From Rhodococcus_G sp042754225 (GTDB lineage: Bacteria > Actinomycetota > Actinomycetes > Mycobacteriales > Mycobacteriaceae): 64,000 nucleotides of DNA. Under the pieces are notes generated by a model. The model saw only the letters and a program-made list of their open reading frames with translations. It had not been told where the DNA came from and ran no database searches. Positions 36,671-44,977 of this stretch are shown piece after piece; position 1 is the stretch's first letter, and each line of letters starts with the position of its first letter. The stretch is from NCBI RefSeq assembly GCF_042754225.1, contig NZ_JBHZAH010000001.1, positions 1 to 64,000 on the forward strand, read 5' to 3'. A program made the position numbers and the translations under genes.

Positions 36671-37633
36671 ATGGTCGCAGCGGTCGAGGTCCGCGACCTC
36701 GTTCTGCACTACGGAAAGACGTTGGCCCTCAACGGAACGAGCTTCACGGTCCCGGAAGGCACCGTCCTGGGTGTGCTCGGTCCGAACGGTGCGGGTAAGA
36801 CAACCGCGGTTCGGATCCTGGCCACCCTGCTCCTGGCCGACTCCGGCAGCGCGTCCGTGTTCGGTCTCGACGTCGTGACCCGGGCCGACGAAGTGCGAGC
36901 CACGATCGGGCTGACCGGCCAGTTCGCCGCGGTCGACGAGTATTTGACGGGGTACGAAAATCTGGAGATGGTGGGCCGGCTCTTCGGTGTCAGCAAGGCC
37001 GAGTCGCGCAGGCGCGCGGACGAATTGCTCGCCCGCTTCGATCTGCTCGACGCGCGGGACCGCACCGTCCGGCAGTATTCGGGCGGCATGCGCCGGCGAC
37101 TCGACATCGGCGCCAGCCTGATCGGCGCGCCGCGAGTGCTGTTTCTCGACGAGCCGACGACGGGGCTGGACCCGCGGAGCCGGATCGGGATGTGGGGCTT
37201 GATCTCCGACCTCGTCCGGGACGGCACGACCATCCTGCTGACCACCCAGTACCTCGAGGAGGCCGACCGGCTCGCCGATTCGATCATCGTGCTGGACAAG
37301 GGCTCCGTGATCGCCGAGGGCACGCCCGACGAGCTCAAGAGTCGGGTCGGCGGCGAACGCCTGGAATTCGTGCTGGCAGACCTGGGTCAGGTCGAACGCG
37401 CCTGCGCGCTGCTGGCCACGATCGGACGCGAACCGCCGAGCATCGACCAGCAGACCCGGCGGGTCGGTGTCCCGGTATCCGGGGGCACCGACGATCTCGT
37501 GGAGGCCCTGGCACGGCTGAAGGCGGAGGACATCGCCGTCCTCGACGTCGGCCTGCGGCGGCCGAACCTCGACGACGTGTTCCTCAGCCTCACCGGGCAT
37601 GTGGTGGACGAGTCGGACGGTGACCGGCCGTGA
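36671..37633 (+). CDS. ABC exporter ATPase, DrrA type
   Basis: A 320-aa ATP-binding subunit. Walker A LGPNGAGKTT (37-46), signature YSGGMRRRLDIGAS, Walker B VLFLDEPTTGLDP and the H-loop position (Gln in LLTTQYLEE, the DrrA-type replacement) are visible. The C-terminal region (GRVP-type, with RPNLDDVFLSLTGH) matches daunorubicin-resistance DrrA proteins. GGGAGA precedes the ATG. It pairs with the permease gene by a GTGA overlap. The substrate is unknown; the family exports hydrophobic drugs and lipids. Confidence 0.92.
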   Translation: MVAAVEVRDLVLHYGKTLALNGTSFTVPEGTVLGVLGPNGAGKTTAVRILATLLLADSGSASVFGLDVVTRADEVRATIGLTGQFAAVDEYLTGYENLEMVGRLFGVSKAESRRRADELLARFDLLDARDRTVRQYSGGMRRRLDIGASLIGAPRVLFLDEPTTGLDPRSRIGMWGLISDLVRDGTTILLTTQYLEEADRLADSIIVLDKGSVIAEGTPDELKSRVGGERLEFVLADLGQVERACALLATIGREPPSIDQQTRRVGVPVSGGTDDLVEALARLKAEDIAVLDVGLRRPNLDDVFLSLTGHVVDESDGDRP

Positions 37634-38421
37634 GGATCGTCCGGGATTCGGCGATCGTCGCGAAGCGCAATCTGATCAAGGTCAAGAGGGTGCCCGACCT
37701 GCTGGTGTTCTCGACCCTGTCGCCGATCATGTTCGTCCTGCTCTTCGCGTACGTGTTCGGCAGCGCCATCGCGGTTCCGGGGGTCAGCTACAAAGAGTTC
37801 CTGATGGCCGGGATCTTCGTCCAGACGGTGATCTTCGGCGCCACGATCACCGGAACCAGTCTCGCCGAGGACCTGCAGAAGGGGGTGATGGACCGGTTCC
37901 GGTCCCTGCCGATGGCCCGTTCGGCGGTCGTGGTCGGCCGCACCGCCGCCGACGTCGGCACCAACGTCCTCACGGTCGTCATCATGTCGATCACCGGGCT
38001 GATCGTCGGCTGGCGCATCCACTCGTCCGTGCTCGAGGCGGCGGCCGGCTACGCGTTGCTGCTGCTGTTCGCCTACGCGATGTCCTGGCTGATGGCGGTG
38101 GTCGGCCTGACCGTCAAGACACCCGAGGTGGTCAACAATGCCTCGTTCATCGTCATCTTCCCGCTCACCTTCATCGCGAACACGTTCGTCCCGAGCGACA
38201 ACTTTCCCCCCGTGCTCCGCACCCTCGCGGAGTGGAATCCGGTCTCGGCCGTCACGCAGGCCGCCCGCGAACTGTTCGGGAACACCAGTGCTGTGGTGCC
38301 GGTCGCCGACGTGTGGCCGCTGCAGCATCCGGTGCCCTACACCCTGCTGTGGGTCGCGTTGCTGCTGGTCGTCTGCGTTCCACTGTCGGTGCGCAAGTAC
38401 GAGCGGGCGCTGCTGTCCTGA
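37630..38421 (+). CDS. ABC-2 type permease, DrrB type
   Basis: A 263-aa membrane subunit with six predicted helices, belonging to the ABC-2 family. The segment EDLQKGVMDRFRSLPMARSAVVVGRT is the usual cytoplasmic coupling loop of DrrB-like permeases, and TFIANTFVPSDNFPP follows the fifth helix as in that family. The GTG start overlaps the stop of the ATPase gene. The pair presumably forms a dimeric exporter. Confidence 0.92.
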   Translation: MRIVRDSAIVAKRNLIKVKRVPDLLVFSTLSPIMFVLLFAYVFGSAIAVPGVSYKEFLMAGIFVQTVIFGATITGTSLAEDLQKGVMDRFRSLPMARSAVVVGRTAADVGTNVLTVVIMSITGLIVGWRIHSSVLEAAAGYALLLLFAYAMSWLMAVVGLTVKTPEVVNNASFIVIFPLTFIANTFVPSDNFPPVLRTLAEWNPVSAVTQAARELFGNTSAVVPVADVWPLQHPVPYTLLWVALLLVVCVPLSVRKYERALLS

Positions 38422-38845
38422 TCCGCAGCCGCGGCTTCACATCAGGGGTGATGGTCCGGCCACGTGCGGGGTGCAGTCACCGACGGTTAGCCGGTTGCCC
38501 CGCGCACATCCCAGGCGGACGCCAGATCAGTTGCTGGGGGAGGGCATCCGAGGAGCCTCCCGTGACGGAACCACCACCGATCCCCGTGGTGTGCATCCAC
38601 CGACGGTGGATGCACACCATCAGCTGTGCAAACTCGGTCGCACTTTTCAACGACGCCGGATGCCAGGCGCACGCCCCGGGCCGGCCCGGTGACGCGAGCC
38701 GCCGAGTCGGCGGAACTGCTTGCCGGACCTCTTCCATCCCGGCGGCGCAGTCGGGTGTTCACGTCAGTGATGTCACGGAATCGTCACACGTCCAGTCCTG
38801 AAGGCGGGAATCTCGTTCACGTGATGCAACACCCGAACGGAAGGA
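38422..38845. other. gene-free stretch with a 15-bp-arm palindrome
   Basis: No gene is supported. The main feature is the perfect hairpin at 38587-38619, described separately. The rest carries no recognisable protein or RNA signal. Confidence 0.5.
38587..38619. repeat. perfect inverted repeat, 15-bp arms
   Basis: TGGTGTGCATCCACC and GGTGGATGCACACCA are exactly complementary around the loop GAC. It could terminate the exporter operon, 166 bp after its stop, or be an IS-type or protein-binding palindrome. No T-run follows on either strand. Confidence 0.7.
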
Positions 38846-38902
38846 ATGAGCACGAAGATCGTCGTCATCGGCGGCACCGGGCTGATCGGCTCGAAGGTTG
38901 TC
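38846..38902 (+). pseudogene. truncated NAD(P)-binding dehydrogenase (NmrA/SDR type)
   Basis: From the ATG at 38846, which has GGAAGGA upstream, 19 residues read MSTKIVVIGGTGLIGSKVV, the Rossmann opening (GGTGLIG) of an NmrA/extended-SDR protein. After that the sequence changes at once into Pro/Ala/Arg-rich text with no SDR features up to the stop at 39091. So the 5' end of a gene is preserved and its body is missing, most likely by deletion or insertion linked to the nearby transposase remnant. Confidence 0.6.
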
Positions 38903-39249
38903 ACTCCTCCCGGCCCGCATCCGTGGACCCACGCCGAAGCGGGTCCGGCCGATTGGTCCCTCGAAGGCGGCCGGTGTCAGCTGTGTGCGCCTACACGTAT
39001 TGCCTGCGTGAGAAGCCAACAGCCCACTAACGTTCCAGCTGCACCGACCCGAACCCACGTGGGTCGACTCACTTCCGCCCAGCGGGGGTGAGTCGACACG
39101 GGCAATCGGCGACCGGCCGTGCCCGGGCCGGCATATCGTCGAATCCGGGCACTGTACGTCTATCGGCGAACGGCGCAACGACCTCGGTCGACAGAATCAT
39201 GAGGGCCACGCCGAGCACCCACACCACGGATCCAGGGTCGGGGGACTGC
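38903..39249. other. stretch without a recognisable gene
   Basis: The sequence between the truncated dehydrogenase and the small membrane gene holds no recognisable coding, RNA or repeat feature. Confidence 0.4.
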
Positions 39250-39369
39250 ATGGACATGGGACTGATCGACCGCATGGACAGATCACGGCGAGGACCAATG
39301 TGGCCCTGGCTCACGGCAACCTACCTGATCGTCGGTCTGACGCTGGCGCTTCTAATCCTGCTGAGCTAG
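39250..39369 (+). CDS. possible small single-helix membrane protein
   Basis: A 39-aa frame (MDMGLIDRMDRSRRGPMWPW then LTATYLIVGLTLALLILLS). A basic stretch is followed by one clear membrane helix of about 20 residues. GGGGGA stands about four bases before the ATG. It lies in a decayed region, so it could be a real small protein or a fragment. Confidence 0.4.
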   Translation: MDMGLIDRMDRSRRGPMWPWLTATYLIVGLTLALLILLS

Positions 39370-39394
39370 TGCATGTTTCGCCTCCGGGGTGTCG

Positions 39395-39431
39395 CTAGTG
39401 GGCACCGGCGTCAGTTCGTCGGGGGTCAGGC
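39395..39431. repeat. left copy of a 37-38 bp direct repeat
   Basis: Starts CTAGTGGGCACCGGCG and continues to GGGGGTCAGGC. It matches 41637-41674 with about six differences and overlaps the 3' end of the transposase remnant, so it probably includes an IS end. Confidence 0.6.
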
Positions 39432-39690
39432 AGCCGACTCGAGTTCCGGACCGGGCGCATCCGGGTCGCGGCGACGCAGCCGTGCAAGGTAATCGTTGAG
39501 ATCGGTCCGGGTGTACCGCCAGTCGAACGGGCGGGCGGTGGCGTTGTAGCGGTCCTCGAACGACAGAATCCGGGTGCGAGGGCGTCCAGATCGGCGAAGT
39601 CCGCCGGGGCGATCGCCTTGCGTTGCAGGACCGAGAAGTAGATCTCCGCCCGGGTCAACCGCGACGCGTGCACCGGAAGATGCACCAATG
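39426..39690 (-). pseudogene. decayed C-terminal end of an IS630-family transposase
   Basis: Two overlapping minus-strand frames together spell the tail of an IS630-type DDE transposase: first LPVHASRLTRAEIYFSVLQR (39600-39685), carrying the Glu of the DDE triad in 'AEIYFS', then, after a frameshift near 39580-39590, ILSFEDRYNATARPFDWRYT RTDLNDYLARL. The upstream two thirds of the gene, including the Asp residues, are absent. The element is dead but marks past transposition into the region. Confidence 0.75.
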
Positions 39691-39704
39691 TCGCTGTCGG
39701 CCAA

Positions 39705-40374
39705 GCTGACTACAACCCCGGACGAACCATCGTGCGCCCGACTGCGGGGGATGAGGTCACGCTCTGCCTGCCGTGCTCCGGCCTGCGCGCCTCAACCAGA
39801 TTGGTCGAAACGCGCTGTTGTTATTGATGTTTCAACCAGATTGTGTCCCTTGAACGTTGTCTGCGAATGAAGCGGGAATGCTGGACAAACCCAACGCGCC
39901 GATGCCACGATTGCGATAGCCTGATTAGGGCGTCAATATGTTAGACGCATCGTCAGCTGGGTCTGAGATTGCACGTTCGTGCCGTCGAGACTCGGTGCCG
40001 CCGCACGCGTTCCGGCGGGGACTGTCCAGGGACCTGCGCTCGCGGGCCCACATCCCAATGTCCAGGCAAACGGAAACAGGGGGCAAACATGACAGCGGCC
40101 GATAGAACGAAAAGCATACAATCGCTGGCGCTTTACCGACTTGACCTCGAAGAGGGCAACATCGGAACGCCGGGCGCGCCGATTCTTCACCTCTGACTCC
40201 TCGTCCATGCGGTGCGAGACACCGTCACCGTTCGCGGTAAGAGGTGATGGCGCGGATTTCCGCGCGATCTACCCGCCGGAATCCGCGGCCCCACCGCACT
40301 ACGTCAGCAGGACCACAGCTTCACGACGGCCGGCGGTACGTCGGTTGAAGAGTCAATTCGAAAGGCGACCTGAC
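39705..40374 (+). other. gene-free, increasingly AT-rich stretch with a possible promoter
   Basis: No gene is supported. The 11-mer CAACCAGATTG occurs twice, at about 39789 and 39834. At 39911-39939, TTGCGA and CAATAT are 17 bases apart and could form a promoter for the downstream gene, leaving a leader of about 430 bases. The base composition shifts from GC-rich to AT-richer across it. Confidence 0.35.
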
Positions 40375-41640
40375 ATGGGCAGCACGGACCTCATCACCTA
40401 CTTGAACTACATGTCTACCTGGGAGACCGAATCAGACGAAAACATCGACCGCATTATTTCTGAGCAGGCTCTCTTCGTAAATCTTGGAGAATTCGATTCA
40501 GACACGGCGGTCAACGCCGAATTCACGACTCTGTACGACTTGTCGTGCGAGGTGCGTGACCTGACCGTTGCAGCGGACGCTACCCAGATTGCCGCCGACG
40601 GAGCCGCGGTAGCTGCAATCTGGTCTTTCGGACTTGGGATGGCAGCGTTCGCCGCTCTCCAGGCTGCTGAGATAATTCAGCAAAAGGTAATTTCATCGAA
40701 GTCGACCGAACTCAACAATAAGCTGACATCGGCCGACGCTGACATCTCCGGTCAAATCAACTCGCAGGTGAGTGATTACGTCGATAAATACAAGCAAAAC
40801 AACAATCTGATTGCGAGCAAGGCTCCGGTGGGCCTCGACACGCGAACATGTCGCGGCCTTCTACTGCAATTCCTGGCGCAGGTGCAGAGAAACACGACGT
40901 TGGATGTCGGGACTTTCAGGCAGTACGCTGAGTCCGCGCGGCGTCTATACAACAGCGACGAGATAAACGCGGTCTACGATGCTTTGGACACGCTGAATCT
41001 CAGTAAGAAGACTGATGCCGACGTCAAGAAATTCATGGACTTTCTGGCGGGTTTTGATTTCCCCGGCAAGACTGAGATATACATTGTCCAAAATGCGTGC
41101 ATAGCGATTATGTTCTACAAGTTGAAAATTGCGAACGCCACCATTAAGGAACAAGCAGAAGCTGCCGGCCTTCCTCTGGAGGAAGTGGACGCCACTGCTT
41201 TTGGTGCCATGGATGCTGTCGGCAAGTTCATCACAGTTGTCGCAGTCGTCATGTCGGTAGCGGACGTTGTGTTTGAAATCCTGGACATTGAGAACGTAGT
41301 CACACAGTGCGACAAGATGTGCGATCAACTGAACGGGCCTATCAAGCAAAGCTACCTCGACTATTTTAACGGAATAAAGACGTCGGCGCGTGCGTACAAG
41401 GCGGCAATCCAGCCCGACTCTGGCAATAGTGCCGGACGCGACATCCAGCAGATGCAGAGTCAAATACAGCAGTGGGGCTCGATCACCCAATTCGGGATCC
41501 AGATCGCAGAGATCACTGCCACGGCAGATAATCCCGATCAGAAAAGTGGAACAGCAACCAAGACGGACCGCGGGTTCTCGGGCTACAACGGGAGCTGGGA
41601 AATCGGCAACTGGGGAGACACGCTCAGATTCACCAACTAG
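40375..41640 (+). CDS. predicted all-helical membrane-active protein (alpha-pore-forming toxin-like)
   Basis: A 421-aa protein of unrecognised family, encoded in DNA much AT-richer than the rest of the window. Layout: amphipathic helices (1-70); a long hydrophobic Ala/Gly stretch at 73-102 (ADGAAVAAIWSFGLGMAAFA); helices rich in Asn, Gln, Lys and Ser (105-150); hydrophobic helices near 236-250 and 283-304 (GKFITVVAVVMSVADVVFEI); a Cys pair (QCDKMCDQL); and a Ser/Gly/Trp-rich end (YNGSWEIGNWGD). One or two hydrophobic hairpins inside a helical bundle is the layout of ClyA/HBL-type alpha-pore-forming toxins, so that is my leading guess, not a family assignment. No signal peptide. GAAAGGCG precedes the ATG at 40375. 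The stop codon lies inside the right-hand repeat copy. Confidence 0.75.
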   Translation: MGSTDLITYLNYMSTWETESDENIDRIISEQALFVNLGEFDSDTAVNAEFTTLYDLSCEVRDLTVAADATQIAADGAAVAAIWSFGLGMAAFAALQAAEIIQQKVISSKSTELNNKLTSADADISGQINSQVSDYVDKYKQNNNLIASKAPVGLDTRTCRGLLLQFLAQVQRNTTLDVGTFRQYAESARRLYNSDEINAVYDALDTLNLSKKTDADVKKFMDFLAGFDFPGKTEIYIVQNACIAIMFYKLKIANATIKEQAEAAGLPLEEVDATAFGAMDAVGKFITVVAVVMSVADVVFEILDIENVVTQCDKMCDQLNGPIKQSYLDYFNGIKTSARAYKAAIQPDSGNSAGRDIQQMQSQIQQWGSITQFGIQIAEITATADNPDQKSGTATKTDRGFSGYNGSWEIGNWGDTLRFTN

Positions 41641-41674
41641 TGGTGGTCGGCGTTAGTTCGTCGGGGGTTCAGGC
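41637..41674. repeat. right copy of the 37-38 bp direct repeat
   Basis: CTAGTGGTGGTCGGCGTTAG... ending GGGGGTTCAGGC; matches 39395-39431 in the same orientation. Together the copies bracket the transposase remnant and the AT-rich gene, and the stop TAG of that gene is within this copy. Confidence 0.6.
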
Positions 41675-42158
41675 CCACGCGGTGGGGTCGGCGACATAGC
41701 CTCACTCATCGACGCGCAACGACACACCCTTCGCCGGCCTGTGAAACACGGCCTAGGTGCTTCGCCGGAGCAGTGCGCGCGAGCGGGGGCCGAGCGCCCG
41801 AAGTTGCTGTCCGGCCTAGGGTTCCCGGCCCCACGGGGGATGCGTCGGCCGATCGGGACCGAGTTCCTCCACATGTGCCTGAGTCTCGGAGTTCTGCACG
41901 GGCCGTACAGACCTCGGGACATAACTCACCAAGGCTCGATAGCGGCACCGATCCGCCTGAGGTCGACGTCGCACCCTCCCCAGCTCGCGGCCCCGCCTGC
42001 CTGACCGCGACCACCGAGTCGTTCAGCACCGGCAGCTTCGACCCGAATCGGGTGATGACCCGGGTCGTGGTCGCCTGAGAAGAGGTCACCGTCCCCGTCA
42101 ACTCAACCCAGGCTCAAGGCCACGCAGAGCGCCAGCCACGCGCCGATAGGCTCATCCG
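41675..42158. other. stretch without a convincing gene
   Basis: Open frames here are Arg/Pro/Ala-rich and look like shadows. At the right edge TAGGCT (42146-42151) lies seven bases before the hadA-like ATG and is a likely -10 element. Confidence 0.4.
42146..42151 (+). promoter_or_regulatory. -10 element of a likely leaderless hadA-like transcript
   Basis: TAGGCT fits the actinobacterial TANNNT pattern and ends seven bases before the ATG at 42159, which has no ribosome binding site. Confidence 0.45.
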
Positions 42159-42608
42159 ATGCCATCACTGAGTCCAAACCTCGCTGGGCGGGTCTTCCCA
42201 CCGACGACGTACCTCGTCGGCCGTGAGAAGGTCCGCGAGTTCGCGCGTGCGCTGCGTTCGACGAACCCGCTTCACCACGACGTCGGGGCCTCACGGGCCG
42301 CGGGATTCGCTGATGTGATCGCACCGACCACCTTCACCACCGTGGTCCAGAGCCCGGCGGTGATGCAGCTCGTGCAGACCCCGGACACCGGCCTGGACCC
42401 GAGTCGAGTCGTCCACGGGTCGGAGAAGATCGAACACCAGCGTCCGATCGTGGCTGGCGACGACCTGGCCACCACCCTGACCATTACCGACGTCACCGAA
42501 CGCGCCGGCAACACCATCCTTTCCACGGTCTGTGAGATCCACGACGAGACAGGCGAGCTCGTCGCCACCGTCACCTCGACCCTGCTCTGCCGAGGAGGCG
42601 TCGCATGA
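42159..42608 (+). CDS. HadA-like (3R)-hydroxyacyl dehydratase subunit
   Basis: A 149-aa hotdog-fold protein of the MaoC N-terminal type. The opening GRVFPPTTYLVGREKVREFARAL and IAPTTFTTVVQ are the marks of HadA-like stabilising/substrate-binding subunits in FAS-II of mycolate-making bacteria. It lacks the catalytic Asp/His of HadB and is presumed to pair with the next gene product, whose start overlaps its stop (ATGA). The genes that usually flank the mycolate hadABC locus (rpmG, tRNA, secE, nusG) are absent here, so this may be a second copy with another acyl substrate. Confidence 0.82.
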   Translation: MPSLSPNLAGRVFPPTTYLVGREKVREFARALRSTNPLHHDVGASRAAGFADVIAPTTFTTVVQSPAVMQLVQTPDTGLDPSRVVHGSEKIEHQRPIVAGDDLATTLTITDVTERAGNTILSTVCEIHDETGELVATVTSTLLCRGGVA

Positions 42609-43042
42609 TCCTTGGCGCCACCCCCCGTTTCGACGACCTCGAAGTCGGAGCGATCGTCGCGAAGGCGGATCTGACCGTCACTCGTGGCGATCTCGTCCGT
42701 TACGCCGGCGCATCGGGTGATCTGAACCCGATCCACTTCAACGATGCCGTCGCCGCCGAGGTCGGTCTGCCCGGCGTGCTCGCCCACGGCATGCTCACCG
42801 CAGGCCTGGCCCTGCAGACCGTTGTCGACTGGATTGCCGACCCCAGCGCCGTCGTCTCGTACGAGACCCGGTTCACGCGGCCGGTCGTCGTCGACCCGCT
42901 CACCGGTGCTGACCTGACGGTGTCCGCGAAGGTCGCCCGGCTCGACGAGGTGGAGCGCACCGCCCGGATCGACGTCACCGTCTCCTCCGGTGGTCAGACG
43001 GTTCTCGGGAAGACCCAGGCCCACATCAAGCTCCCCGCCTGA
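42605..43042 (+). CDS. HadB-like (3R)-hydroxyacyl dehydratase, catalytic subunit
   Basis: A 145-aa MaoC-type hydratase. The hydratase-2 motif YAGASGDLNPIHFN is intact, with catalytic Asp39 and His44. It dehydrates (3R)-hydroxyacyl-ACP or hydrates enoyl-CoA when paired with the HadA-like partner. A hairpin terminator follows 28 bases after the stop. No hadC is present. Confidence 0.88.
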   Translation: MILGATPRFDDLEVGAIVAKADLTVTRGDLVRYAGASGDLNPIHFNDAVAAEVGLPGVLAHGMLTAGLALQTVVDWIADPSAVVSYETRFTRPVVVDPLTGADLTVSAKVARLDEVERTARIDVTVSSGGQTVLGKTQAHIKLPA

Positions 43043-43070
43043 TCTCCCGACGCCCCACCGACCGCGGAAG

Positions 43071-43107
43071 AGCGGCCCCGTCAGACTCCCTGTGTGAGGG
43101 GGCCGCT
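43071..43107 (+). terminator. hairpin terminator after the hadAB-like pair
   Basis: AGCGGCCCC (43071-43079) pairs with GGGGCCGCT (43099-43107). CGGTTTCT follows, giving a short T-rich tail on the plus strand. Confidence 0.7.
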
Positions 43108-43170
43108 CGGTTTCTCCGGTCAGTCGGTGAGTGCGCCTCGTTGCACTGCTAGGGAGCCAGGAGGGGCGCT

Positions 43171-44229
43171 CTAGTCGCGCGGCGCGGTGTACGGTCTGGC
43201 TCTCCGCCCGATGAGCGCGTACGCGGGGTTGAGTGCAGCCGCATCGCGAACGGCCGCTCCCGCACCCGTGGTGTAGCGCTGGGTGGTGTTCATCGACTCG
43301 TGGCCGAGCATCCGCATCAGCGTGTAGACGCTCACGTTCTGGTCCGCCATCGCCGTGGCGAACGTGTGCCGAAGCTGGTGTACGAGAGCACCCTTCGCCC
43401 GGTCACCGTTGATGCCGGCGCGGCGGTACGCGCGTTCGACGCGGTACTGCAGGGTTCCTCGGGTGATCCGCTCCCCGTCACGTCCGACGAACATGGGATC
43501 CGCGGGCCGGAACCGGTCCCACGGACCCGCGCCGGTCGACGACCGCCTGCGGACGGTGTCCGGGAACCGCTCGGACCGGCTGACCAAGTAGTCGCCGAGC
43601 ACGTCGACCACCACCGGTTCCACCGTGACCACGCGCTCCTTGTTGCCCTTGCCGTGCACGTGGATGACCTTGGCGGCACCGGGCCCGCCGCCCGCGTCGT
43701 CGCGCAGGTCACCGAGATCGACGGCGATCAGTTCCGCCGAGCGCATTCCGGTCAGCAGGCCGGTGAGGATCAACGCGAAATCCCGCTCCGGCCAGGCGCG
43801 CGCGTCACCCGCATCCGGCGACTGCAGTGTCGCGATCAGCCGTTCGACCGAGTCCGCACGGAAGGACTTCGGGACGGTCTTGGGGATCTTCGGCCGCAAC
43901 ACCGACGACATCGGGTTCGCGACGATGGCGTCGGCGGTGAACAGGAACTCGCACAGCATGTTCCAGGTGGACCAGCAGCGCCGGATGGAGGCGGCCTGGT
44001 GGCTTCGGGCATACTCCGCGAACGCCGCGCGCATCGTGCCCTTGCCGATCACCTCGACCGTCAGCGCGGCGACCGCCATCCCCGCGCCGCGCGCGAGGGG
44101 TTCGGCGATCGACTGGTAGTCCTGCCGGTACGCCTTGAGGGTGTTGGGGGAGGGCTTGGCGGTGCTGCGGTGAACGAGGAACTCCTCGAACCAGGGTGCG
44201 AGCCGATGCTGTCCGGGCATGGGGTCCAT
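43171..44229 (-). CDS. tyrosine recombinase / site-specific integrase
   Basis: A 352-aa XerC/D- or phage-integrase-like enzyme. The N-terminal SAM-like core-binding domain covers about residues 10-105, and the catalytic domain has Arg163 (GMRSAEL), Lys194, His284 and Arg287 (HQLRHTF), His310 (MLGHESMNTTQRY) and nucleophile Tyr319, so all key residues are present. No phage genes, excisionase or tRNA attachment site is next to it. It may serve a small integrated element in this accessory region or be a solitary recombinase. An in-frame ATG at 44220 is an alternative start. Confidence 0.92.
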   Translation of the reverse strand: MDPMPGQHRLAPWFEEFLVHRSTAKPSPNTLKAYRQDYQSIAEPLARGAGMAVAALTVEVIGKGTMRAAFAEYARSHQAASIRRCWSTWNMLCEFLFTADAIVANPMSSVLRPKIPKTVPKSFRADSVERLIATLQSPDAGDARAWPERDFALILTGLLTGMRSAELIAVDLGDLRDDAGGGPGAAKVIHVHGKGNKERVVTVEPVVVDVLGDYLVSRSERFPDTVRRRSSTGAGPWDRFRPADPMFVGRDGERITRGTLQYRVERAYRRAGINGDRAKGALVHQLRHTFATAMADQNVSVYTLMRMLGHESMNTTQRYTTGAGAAVRDAAALNPAYALIGRRARPYTAPRD

Positions 44230-44263
44230 CTTGTCTGACCGATACGACAGACCCGAACGGCAG

Positions 44264-44914
44264 CTACGGTGCGCTGCGCCTGAGTGCGAGGACGACGAGG
44301 AACGGCCACGTCGACTCGATACCCGTGCAGATCCGTTCGGACAGGCCGAAGTTCGCGCCGCCCTGTGCCTCGACGAGCACCCAGACTGTCAGCACGACGA
44401 AGACCAGCGTGACCACCGTCGAGGCCGGGACGCTCAGGACCGACGGCCAGCGGTACGCCCGCGAGCCGACGAAGGCAGGCCAGAGCGTGATGGTGATGGC
44501 GCCGATGACCGCGAGGGCGACATGCGCCGGTATCGACCCGACCTCCGGTTGCGGAATCATCGCCATCGCGATGCCGGCCAGGCCCGAGGCGGCGAGGACG
44601 ATACGGGCCGCCGGGCGCACCCCGTACAGTCCGGCGGCGGTGACCAACTGGCAGATGCCCACCGCGATCAGGGCGGTCGTCATCACCCACTGGTCGGTTG
44701 CGGCGTCACCGGAGAGCACGCTGATCGACTGCCGGACCGGGCTGTAGGCGGGCGGCTGCCTGCTGCCCGCGGCCAACCAGCCGCCGACCAGCAGCACCGG
44801 AGCCGCCGCCGAGGAGATCGTCGCCCACCGGGCCGCGCCGGCGCCGACGACGCCGGACACCGCCTCGTGCTCGGTTGTGCGCGGAATGGCCTCCACCCGA
44901 CCATGGTCGAGCAC
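44264..44914 (-). CDS. DUF998-like membrane protein
   Basis: A 216-aa membrane protein with about six helices. The segment QPPAYSPVRQSISVLSGDAATDQWVM after the first helix is typical of DUF998 proteins, whose function is unknown. The GTG at 44914 is used because no ATG fits the N terminus. It lies between the RES toxin and the integrase, all on the minus strand. Confidence 0.8.
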   Translation of the reverse strand: MLDHGRVEAIPRTTEHEAVSGVVGAGAARWATISSAAAPVLLVGGWLAAGSRQPPAYSPVRQSISVLSGDAATDQWVMTTALIAVGICQLVTAAGLYGVRPAARIVLAASGLAGIAMAMIPQPEVGSIPAHVALAVIGAITITLWPAFVGSRAYRWPSVLSVPASTVVTLVFVVLTVWVLVEAQGGANFGLSERICTGIESTWPFLVVLALRRSAP

Positions 44915-44977
44915 GTCGACGGACGGCCGGGTCGATTTCGAGCGAATCGATACGGATCCGAGGCTCGAGCTGGTCCG

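Noticed and set aside
36671..38421. DrrAB-type exporter as the dedicated exporter of the synthetase product
   Set aside because: It lies 8 kb away on the far side of unrelated and decayed genes, so the link is too weak to claim.
43171..44229. Prophage or integrative element with attachment sites
   Set aside because: An integrase is present, but no tRNA, phage structural gene, excisionase or clear att repeat was found around it.
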